Source of the DNA: Cristatella mucedo
Lineage: Eukaryota > Bryozoa > Phylactolaemata > Cristatellidae
Direction: 5' to 3'
NCBI GenBank assembly: GCA_009760855.2
Contig: WPIO01000182.1
Span: 207,501-262,500, forward strand
DNA: 55,000 bases
The notes below the pieces were generated by a model. That model was not told the DNA's origin. It worked only from the letters and a program-made list of their open reading frames with translations, and searched no databases. A program made the position numbers and the translations under genes. Positions 47,501 through 55,000 of the stretch are shown here, one piece after another. The stretch's first letter is position 1; every line of letters starts with the position of its first letter.

Positions 47501-50500
47501 TGCAGACCCGGTAGGAATCAGAGGCGAAACGTCCAGGAGTCACAATGGCGACTATCGCTGCCAAGGAAATTTGCATTAAAGAAAGGCTAGCCGATTTAAG
47601 GGCCTCATTTTTATATATTTTAATAAAAAATTAATTAATATTAGCTGATTTAACAGCCTCATTTGAATTGATCATTGAGCATTGAGCTGATTTAACAGCC
47701 TGATTTGCACAAGAGCCTTAACAGCTATCACCAATGCTTGTGCAGTGAGCAATCGAGGATTGCCTACTGCAGGACTCGAACTCACGATCTGAACCGTGAG
47801 CCACTTGCCTGGCAATTACAAAACGAAGGACCAGCAGCTAGCTGTGCATGCATCAAGGTGCACAACAAGCTGACAAGATGTAAATGTGTGGGCACGCAAA
47901 AGCGCGACAAGAAACTGAGCGAACACGATCGATGAAGATTAAGGCTGGCATGGGGGGAATTCAATCACGGTGCTAGCTGACCGCCCAGGTCAGAGGTCAG
48001 CCTAGAGCCAGGGCGTGATAGCCAGCCGCTAGGGCTTTTTATTGCTTACTGCTAGCAACTGTGATAGCTGCCGCTGCTTTTTCCCTGGCCAGATAACAGA
48101 GGCTGATAAATCGGCTGACCTTCACCTTTACCCCTGTGGCAGGCCCTTGATCCCGAATCAGTCCACCAGCTCAAGTAGATGGCTGAGCACAGCAAACCGA
48201 GCAAGGGACGGCTGCAAGGAGACCAGTCCAGGAAGGGGGGCAGCAGAGCAGAGCACTCGGGACGACCGACATACAATCAGACTATCAAACCGGCACATGT
48301 CCCAGCCAGTGGCGCCCGGTGAGCTACCGCCAGTCATGCTTGGGCACGCCTTGTCCAACAGCACCAGCCCCAGCCCTAGCACCACCACTCAAATGGCCAG
48401 CCTTAATGCTGCCGTGTTAGAGAACAAAAAGGTTAAAAATGCTTGCACGGTCATCTGAAGGAACGAGGAAGAGCGATTTCTGGATGGTGCTCGAGTTGCA
48501 CGTTGCACAACAGGGGCACGGCGGGGGGGGGGGGGGGGGGGTGGTGGTGGTGGTGGTGAGTGGGCGCTTGCCCAAGAAGCAGCTGCTGGTGCTCAGCAGC
48601 TGCCACACACCCCAAACTCGAGCACGCTCGTGAGCCAGCGCTGAAATGCTGCGCCGCGGAGCTCCACCGGCACTGAGGTGCACCGGAAGAAGTCCAGGCA
48701 TGTGTCCCCAAGGAAGGTTTGCAGTGCAACTTGCAGTTTGGACCCATTGTAAAAACAATCTAGCTACTAGCGCCATCGCTGGGCAAATCGACGGCATAAC
48801 AAAGACTGCCGGACAAACGAAAAAAATTTATTCCGAATGGTTGCTGACGAATCGGCTATCGACTGCCTGGCACGAAGTGCCATCGTTAGAGTGGCAGGTA
48901 CGACAGGATTGCTCAGCTCAGAGGCCGGACAGCCGGATGAGGACACGACGAAATACACGAGTGTGCTGACGAGCACGAGCATTAGGTCACTAGGTCGAGT
49001 CACCATCATCCTCGAGACTCACATCCTCCAAGGCCTAGCAGTCCTGCCGAATGCGGCACTCAACGGTCTGCTAGCAGAGAGAGCAGATCCCGGGAAGGTG
49101 AGCAACCGCAAGCTCTCCCTACACTCAAGGCTCCTACAGCCAAGTTGTCGCCTACCAGTGGCACTGACCAGAGCGAATCGGCCATGGCAGCAGACAGCTG
49201 ACTGACATCAGGGGGAGAGCTGCTGCGACAGCTCATGCAACGACGAGCAAGGACCAGCTAGCCTCATTTCAGCTAGCAAGATCGTGCAGGGAAGATGGAA
49301 AGCCAGAACAGCAGCAGAAGCAGGTGATAGTGCACGAACCCAGCCAAAAGAAATCAAAAAGGCAGGTCGGCAAGAGCGAGACTGGGACAGGCTGGCTGGC
49401 TGGCGCTGCTTTACTGGGCAGGGGAGAGGGGCAGTCGAATTGCTCGACCTCAATTGCTCACCTCTTCTGCCTCTGCCTTTGCTTCTGCTTCAGACATAAA
49501 TACACCAACGAAGTTGCGAAAGTAGACGTAGTTGAGGCTGTGACACGTTTTGCAGACTGATTTGTAGACCTGGTAGCCTCTTCTCAAGCTAAGCAAGAAG
49601 TGGACACAAAACAAGGTAAACACCAGAGCCAGCAGCAGCAGTCAGACTCGTCAGCAACCGCGCAGCAGGGCTTAAGCAATTTGCTAGCTCGGCATGAGAA
49701 AGGCCAGATGTATGGTCAGAGGTATGTACAGGCAAACAGTCTAGACAAAGTGACAGCATTAGATGCCAACCCTATGTCTGGCTGAATATGATCAGGCCTA
49801 TTTCGATTCGGCAGCTTCTTGAGTAGGCAATCCAAGGGACACACCCACACCTGACCGTCCTATTCCCAAACGTCCCGCAAGGAAAAAACAGTACAAGACT
49901 GATCAGTAGTCTGTGCAACTATTTCGTGACCAACAATCTGACAAAACCCACGAGTTTCACAGCAAGCTTTTGACCAAGCTCTTTTTACGACAGTGAAATG
50001 GCTCCAATTTATTTCCTGTCACGATGCTCTAAGTCGGCTGTGCCCGACGAACAATATGCTTCGAGTTACCGATGGGGGATAAAATGGATATGCCGCAGTA
50101 AACTGCTGTAGATGCGCGTGTGCCGATATTGTAACTGCATATTGCTGCTGAATTGCTATAATAAGCAGCGGCCGAAAATATACAGCTTTTCTTATGATTT
50201 CATAAATTGACCGCCCAACAGACTGAATTCCATGCTCCTTGCAGAGCTAACCTGCAGGAAACGTTGAAGGGATTCAACATTTCCTTCTGAGCAGAATTCC
50301 AAATTAAATCATCTAGAAAGGATCAATTTTGTCTGGCCCCAAATATTCATACCAAATGGTCATCGAGTGCAAAGCATGCAGCAAGCGTACTTGCTTGCAA
50401 AGCAAGAACCATCCACTAATTACCAATAATTGCTCAAAGCAGGCAAGAAAAACTACAGGCACTTTTTACTGCACACCCCCATCGAACAAAAAATTCCTGC

Positions 50501-52692
50501 TAACGTGCTGATTTTCAACTCGGTTTGGTCAAATAAGCTGCCATGTGTACCAACTATTAGAATAATTAGGAAGTGGGAGAATCACAGTACTGATGATGCA
50601 ATCACTTCGCCCCAATACTACATCAAGAGGACCTTCTCTTTCAGCTGCTGCTTCGAGGTTATGTTGATGCTTTCGGACGTAAGCACATCACAACCGATGC
50701 AACCCAAAAAATCATGCTGCTGTAATAACTCTATCTCGATGAGCTACCATGTCGATGTGCTGCAAAGAGGAAGGTACTAGTTGACAGCCATAATCAGGAG
50801 CTGGTTGGTGAGCTTTGGTATTTTACTCACGCAGGTATAAAAACCGGCCGACTTCATACGCCTTTTGGCCCATGTCAGAACTTCCCATTTTTGCTCTTTT
50901 GTACTTATATACTATTACTTTCAGCCGACTCCCCATGCTACTCCAACACACAAATCACCACATGGTAAGCATTGTACAAGTGCATACAGGTCCGAAAGAG
51001 CTTGCAGCCGGCTTAAATCAAGAAGAAAACTAAAGATTCAGCACGCGAAAAAAAGATTTTCGCTCCAATCAACTAGACAGGGTTGCACGCCCACTATCTA
51101 AATGCCTGCATGAATACTGACAGACGAAACAGATGGCACTCCACAGTGCAAATGCATGTATTTCTTTCTGCATAACAGATCGCAGGCTCTTGTGCATACT
51201 TAAACCAAACTCAAGTCGGCATCTGCTATTGCCTGCGATGATTTCTCAGTTGAACAGGAAGCATGCTAATATTACTTAGAGGTTCTGGCCAGCAAACATA
51301 CCGTGCAAGTGCTCAGTGAAGCAAGCAAAAACTAGCTAGCGACACTCGGTCCCCAGCCAAGTCTACATAGTAGCACTCATCTAAGTCCTGTCGTTCTAAC
51401 AGAGCCAAAAGTCGTGCAAAAGCCATTTCGCGTCCACGAATAAAACTGACCGCTTAGTTGGTGAACTAAGTACGACTTTGCTGCTGATCCCCGTAACAGT
51501 CGGTTAGAAAAACACACCGGTTTCAAAGTGCAGCTAGCACCAAATTGAATACTTAGCAACGAGTCCAAAACAGCCAGGGACACGTGAGAGCAGTGCCCAT
51601 GGGTACCTTTGAGCGTCGTAGGAGGCAAACAGCCTTTTGTGGTCCCACGGAAGCTTCGGTGGATGAAGAATGACGTCGCCGGCATTCAACTTGGCACTGT
51701 TGAGAGCCAAAACCAAGCTTGCACCTCCAGCGGTCGCAATGCCAGCTAGGGCAACAGCCTAAAGAAGAAGAACTGGCACGTGTGACCGCCGTTTGTCTGC
51801 CTTGTGTCAGCTTTGCACGCCACACAGAAGCAGGCAGCCAAAGAATGGTCAACATTCTCAGTGGGCTTACGTAGACAGTTCTGGCACCAGATCCCCGTCA
51901 GACAAGCCAATAGTGGTCAGGCATTAAATACCATCAGGCATTAGTTACCAGCGGAGCCGGTATCAGATCGGCAGTCGTTACACAGGCTCGCCGTTTGCAA
52001 CACTTTCTGAGCAAGCAAGATGTTGCCACACTCACCTTGCTCAGTCGAACACGAAGGCCGTTCACAGAACATAAATGCAAGGCAAACACAAGCTGGGAAG
52101 CGTGCATAGCAAGCAGCAGCAAAATCGGAACGCGAAGCCGGAGATCCTGGCGCAGGCCAAGCAGCAGCAGCAGCAGCAGCGGCCACGACTATAGAGGCAG
52201 CAAAAGCAGCATCCGAGGCATAGCAGCAGCATAAGTGATGAGGGCAACAGCAGAGCGTACTGGCGACGCTCGTAGCATCCGTCTTGCTCTGCAAGCTGCA
52301 GCGCAGCTTCGAATGCGATGCAGCTTGCAGGGGGTGGGGGCAGGCACAGCCTGACGCTCACTCTTGTCATCAGACAAGCTCGAGCCTTGTGCTAGGAACT
52401 GCCCCTCTGCCTGCAGTACGTACCAGCTTTTTGCCCTTGGATAGCCTGGTGTATGATGACATCTTGCTCTGAAAATGCGGTAGAAGCGTCAGTTGGTGAG
52501 GGTCATCTACGCATGCAGCAAGGTGACGATGATGCAGGAGAGGCGAAAAGAACAAGAAAAGAACACTCGGGAGTGAGTGCAAATGATCCACATCAGCTCG
52601 GCGAAACCACCTCACGGCTCAACTAGTAAGGGTGAACATACCTTGTGTGGCAGGGCATGCCTCTTGATTACACTTGAAACTATACGTGCCAT
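44464..52692 (-). CDS. CYC1: Cytochrome c1, haem protein of complex III, 8 coding exons, complete
   Basis: Nuclear gene for the membrane-anchored c-type cytochrome that takes electrons from the Rieske protein and passes them to cytochrome c on the outer face of the inner mitochondrial membrane. Exons in transcript order: 52692-52642, 52468-52424, 51758-51607, 49588-49462, 47105-46935, 46782-46635, 44758-44658, 44568-44464. They total 900 nt, 299 residues plus TAA, a normal length for the family, and all introns are GT-AG. Residues 1-32 are basic with no acidic residue (matrix-targeting), and 33-52 are apolar (sorting segment). [11 protein letters not shown] follows, then haem site C95-K-T-C98-H99, the [16 protein letters not shown] block, axial Met218 in AIGMPQQ, and a C-terminal helix (266-280) before [12 protein letters not shown]. 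Exons 3-8 are certain. Exon 1 is inferred from its presequence character, donor and phase. Confidence 0.95.
44658..44758 (-). CDS. CYC1: CYC1 exon 7 (residues 232-265)
   Basis: Encodes [20 protein letters not shown], then [14 protein letters not shown]. Acceptor ctatttgcag, donor AAG|GTGTGT in phase 0, followed by an 89-bp intron. Confidence 0.97.
44759..46634 (-). other. CYC1 intron 6
   Basis: 1876 bp between exons 6 and 7. No repeat family, RNA gene or coding block recognised. Confidence 0.7.
46635..46782 (-). CDS. CYC1: CYC1 exon 6, axial-ligand exon (residues 183-232)
   Basis: Encodes [26 protein letters not shown] and [10 protein letters not shown]. Met218 is the sixth haem iron ligand of the family. 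Acceptor ggcaaaatag, donor G|GTACGG; Gly232 is split. Confidence 0.97.
46935..47105 (-). CDS. CYC1: CYC1 exon 5 (residues 126-182)
   Basis: Encodes [20 protein letters not shown], then [23 protein letters not shown]. Both are strongly conserved c1 blocks. Acceptor tttttttcggcag, donor GAG|GTGGGT, phase 0 on both sides. Confidence 0.97.
47588..47822 (-). mobile_element. SINE-A copy with triplicated 3' tail
   Basis: Body and B box (GAGTTCGAGTCC on the minus strand) at 47690-47818. The terminal segment, GCTGATTTAACAGCCTCATT on the plus strand, appears three times (about 47589, 47643 and 47685). Confidence 0.88.
48523..48541 (+). repeat. Run of 19 G followed by GTG repeats
   Basis: A homopolymer of 19 G, then GTGGTGGTGGTGGTGGTGAG. 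G-quadruplex potential on the plus strand, C-rich in CYC1 pre-mRNA. Confidence 0.95.
49462..49588 (-). CDS. CYC1: CYC1 exon 4, haem-binding exon (residues 83-125)
   Basis: Encodes [21 protein letters not shown]95, C98 and H99 form the covalent haem c site. The rest reads [22 protein letters not shown]. Acceptor cttgcttag, donor GAG|GTGAGC in phase 0. Not visible as a long open frame; found by scanning for CxxCH. Confidence 0.97.
49589..51606 (-). other. CYC1 intron 3
   Basis: 2018 bp with consensus ends. No repeat family or coding block recognised. Confidence 0.8.
51607..51758 (-). CDS. CYC1: CYC1 exon 3 (residues 33-83)
   Basis: Encodes [19 protein letters not shown] (inner-membrane sorting segment) and then the conserved [20 protein letters not shown]. 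Acceptor cttcttctttag, donor AG|GTACCC; Ser83 is split. Confidence 0.95.
51759..52423 (-). other. CYC1 intron 2 with CAG repeat
   Basis: 665 bp. An eight-unit-scale CAG tract lies at about 52158-52182. The cysteine-rich and alanine-rich frames here are products of that tract and its surroundings. Confidence 0.8.
52424..52468 (-). CDS. CYC1: CYC1 exon 2 (residues 18-32)
   Basis: A 45-bp micro-exon encoding [15 protein letters not shown]. Acceptor accgcattttcag, donor CTG|GTACGT, phase 0 on both sides. RLSKGKKL followed by the apolar stretch of exon 3 matches the known layout of animal c1 presequences (basic LSRGRK-like stretch, then sorting helix). Its internal ATG could act as an alternative start. 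Confidence 0.8.
52642..52692 (-). CDS. CYC1: CYC1 exon 1, start and targeting peptide (residues 1-17)
   Basis: Encodes [17 protein letters not shown], basic and free of acidic residues like a mitochondrial presequence, then donor AAG|GTATGT in phase 0, matching exon 2. A second in-frame ATG two codons upstream (52698-52696) would add Met-Gln. Both ATGs fall in the 3' tail of a SINE-B copy lying in gene orientation. Assignment is by inference only, since the sequence is short and poorly conserved. Confidence 0.7.
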
Positions 52693-52803
52693 TTGCATGG
52701 CGCTCTAGGAGAACTTGATCTCTATCCAGCCGCTTTACGTATGCCACTGGGCTCGAGCCCACGACCTCGGTCGTTAAAGACTTTACACGTGGGCCAAATC
52801 AGG
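52690..52803 (-). mobile_element. SINE-B copy abutting the CYC1 start codon
   Basis: Minus strand, gene orientation: A-box region TTTGGCCCACGTG, B box GGGCTCGAGCCC, GTGGCATACGTAAAGCGGC, the stem-loop TGGATAGAGATCAAGTTCTC, then GAGCGCCATGCAAATGGCAC. The family tail is GCGCTATACAAATGAATTA, so both ATGs fall on tail positions. Confidence 0.88.
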
Positions 52804-54025
52804 GCGGCTTAAACAAAGGGAAGGCCCAGTAACACCAGCATCAGGGGACTGGCAGCAGGGCGAGTCGATGCTAACTCCAGTGAGACAATGCAGCACTGCA
52901 AGAGAGCAGGGATAGGCCAACCGAGACTGAAAACCGCAAATGAAGCTGGGTGCAGAACACGGACCATTATCAGCACGGTTAATATTTAAAGACGACTTCT
53001 CAGCAGCAATGACCCACGGAATAAACGGCTGCTCAGCCGTGAGGCAATCTGCACTGCAGTTTGCCGATTCGAGTCCAGCAGCAGGCGATATTTGCGGGCT
53101 GCTGGACTCGGGCAGCCCACTGCCAGCGATGTTATGCATACCTTAAATGCTCTGCCGTCACTCTAAACAGTGCCAGCCCAAAAATCCAAGCACCTCAGGA
53201 GTTTAAAGAGAAAAAAACGCTAAGCAAGAAATCGAGACCAACTGCTTCAAAAAAGGTAGGAAAAATATGAGGACGCCATATGTATGGCAAAGCGTACATG
53301 CTGCCACCACGGTTGCCTGAGTGTGAAAGCCATACGAAGTGAACTAGCTCAACCGTCACAAACAGGTTCAGTTGCGCCTTTCGAAAGGTAGTTTTGGCAA
53401 CATCAGAAGAACCCGGCAAACAATATTTAGTGAACTGAGTTCCTCATAAATTATGTAGCTCAACAATGTATCCTTTATGGCATATGTAGTGTGCCTACAA
53501 CGAGCTTTAGTACACGTGAGGCACTAAAGAAATTTCTTATCATTATAATGACTGTTTTGGGCACTTTGTCAGGAAAGATCAACGCCTGAGATATCCAATT
53601 TTATGAGTGCTACGATGCAGGCCAGACCTGGCTGTAGACTATGCAAGACACGTACAGTGCCCCTAAATCAAGAAATCACCAACTACACTTGATGGAATTA
53701 GTAGTAGAACTGTACACAACTATAACATAAACCTCAACAGACATACGAGCCACCACAACCACGGGATCCGTAATGCATTACATTTGTTTGCTTATTAGAA
53801 AATCCTACCCGAGGTCTATTTAACATTGTTCAACCGATGCATTGTTTGAATCGCATCGATATTATAGCTGTGCATGCACTAAGTAGCTTGCTTCAAACCC
53901 GTAATCATTACTGAGGAATGCCAGACGCAGCCGCTGATACATTTTTAAACAAGGGGCATACTTGACGAAGCCAGTAAGTCTTCCAACAAAGTTTTCTGAC
54001 GATACTACAAATGAACAGCCTTAAA
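52804..54025. promoter_or_regulatory. CYC1 upstream region, no further gene recognised
   Basis: Any promoter not contained in the SINE should be here. I see no TATA box or known element with confidence. Frames at 52783-53419 lack domains. Confidence 0.25.
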
Positions 54026-54180
54026 TATAATTTATCTGTATAGCCTCCTCAGCGAACTTAATCTCTATTTGGGCACTTCATATATGCCACAGGGTTCGAG
54101 CCCACGACCTCGGTGGTCATATATATTCACCTTGACCTTGGTCCGAGGTGAGCACCATTACCACTAGGCAAAACCGCTTC
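54026..54180 (-). mobile_element. SINE-B copy
   Basis: Tail with ATAATTTATC, stem-loop GCGAACTTAATCTCTATTTGG, CATATATGCCAC, a B box reading GGGTTCGAGCCC or its complement, and ACCTTGGTCCGAGGTGAGC. A short insertion sits between the B box and A box. Confidence 0.88.
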
Positions 54181-55000
54181 GGCGCCTTGTAAGAGGGTTA
54201 GTGTCGGAATATTTTAGCCCTGGTATGTTAACTAAAGAGGCAGAATGCACCATTTGTTACCAATAGTGCTCACTCGTGTGAGCCCCAAGTTCTGGTTATA
54301 TTTTGAAGGCAATATGGGCAATCTGGTACACAAGCTGATCTTCATTTTTAAAACTACCTACGGCTTTTGACACTCTTAAGCGGGCGCAGCACCGAACACG
54401 GGGCTGGCAGGAATGCCACCAATTAAGGCTCCATATACTTCGTAGCCCGCACAGTGCAAAAGTTCTGCTGCATAAGTCACTCTTTTCATCTATAATCATT
54501 TGGTAATATTGGATACAAATTCCAAGCAAAGACAGCACAGTTAAAGGCGATTAAGCACCGTGACTGATGTTGAATGATAGTTTAACAATGTTGAAGGATA
54601 GTTCACAGTAGTGCATAGATGAGAGTACCTGGACATAACCAAACCACGGTCGAATGCACTGCACATCCTGGATGCTCAATTACAAGAACATGCTCTGCAG
54701 TTATGAGGCGGCCGCCATATGCGTCCTGCTACCACCCTTGCTTCAATATATCGAAAGCTGCCTGAAGGTGGCAACTATCTGAGGTCTACAACAACACGGC
54801 GATCTACAACACAAAAGCTCGCTCCTAAACTTGTGGCAGGGGGCCAGTGTAGGCTGGCAGGCTGCTAACCTGCAGCAGCACCTTGCATCTCCCAGTCTAC
54901 ATAACACCAGCATAAAGGGAAACAGCTGTAGCCAAGTCAGGATTGCTTGGTAACCACCGCGAGTGACCTGCACACGATCTGGTCAGCAGCCAAACTCCGC
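54181..55000. other. No feature recognised to the window end
   Basis: No repeat family matched. A 37-codon minus-strand frame (54376-54489) looks protein-like but is not assignable. Confidence 0.4.

Larger units (their letters stand above)
47106..49461 (-). other. CYC1 intron 4
   Basis: 2356 bp with a SINE-A (47588-47822) and a run of 19 G at 48523-48541 (C-run in the transcript). The part from 47106 to 47470 is GC-rich. No coding block recognised. Confidence 0.8.

Noticed and set aside
54376-54489. 37-codon minus-strand frame (MKRVTYAAELLHCAGYEVYG...) with protein-like composition
   Set aside because: Too short, no family recognised, no splice partners found. It could be the end of a gene beyond the window, but I cannot support that.

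Overview
The window comes from a eukaryote, almost certainly an animal. Two conserved metabolic genes are split by spliceosomal introns, and most of the rest is decayed retrotransposon DNA and microsatellite. The species cannot be fixed from sequence alone. Repeat content and gene structure fit an invertebrate; a lophotrochozoan is only a guess. No operons, rRNA genes, genuine tRNA genes or CRISPR arrays were seen.

Both recognised genes lie on the minus strand. (1) Cytosolic-type GTP-dependent phosphoenolpyruvate carboxykinase (PEPCK) runs from about 29315 down to 15871. Eight coding exons join in frame into about 644 residues, and one intron is of the rare GC-AG class. (2) Cytochrome c1 (CYC1), the haem subunit of respiratory complex III, runs from 52692 down to 44464. 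Eight exons join in frame into 299 residues, with a bipartite mitochondrial presequence, a CxxCH haem site, the axial methionine and a C-terminal membrane anchor. Both CYC1 candidate start codons lie in what looks like the 3' tail of a SINE.

The remaining sequence is a repeat landscape. LINE-1 (my local name, an L2/CR1-like non-LTR element) has copies at 0.2, 1.3, 2.1-3.6, 5.2, 6.0-7.6, 8.3, 13.8, 20.1-21.4, 29.6-32.6 (one copy nested in another) and 33.0-36.7 kb (nearly full length, split by two SINEs). A related LINE-2 has minus-strand pieces at 0.45, 16.8-17.6 and 39.1-39.9 kb. LINE-3 ends in a TACAT-type tail and lies at 14.6, 22.3 and 27.0-27.7 kb. There are two tRNA-derived SINE families: SINE-A (B box GGTTCGAATCC) and SINE-B (B box variant GGGCTCGAGCCCC). 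SINE-B ends in the same stem-loop as LINE-2, and in a related one in LINE-1, which suggests a LINE/SINE partnership. A 186-bp hAT MITE resembling the SPIN family sits in a LINE-1 copy at 13863-14048 with a perfect 8-bp target duplication.

Other landmarks are a (CT)n block of about 0.65 kb at 38.1-38.7 kb, (GA)n and (GT)n arrays inside the GC-AG intron of PEPCK, a run of 19 G in a CYC1 intron, and a CpG-dense island at 40.3-41.65 kb that could be a promoter. Every LINE reading frame is broken, so no autonomous element here looks active.
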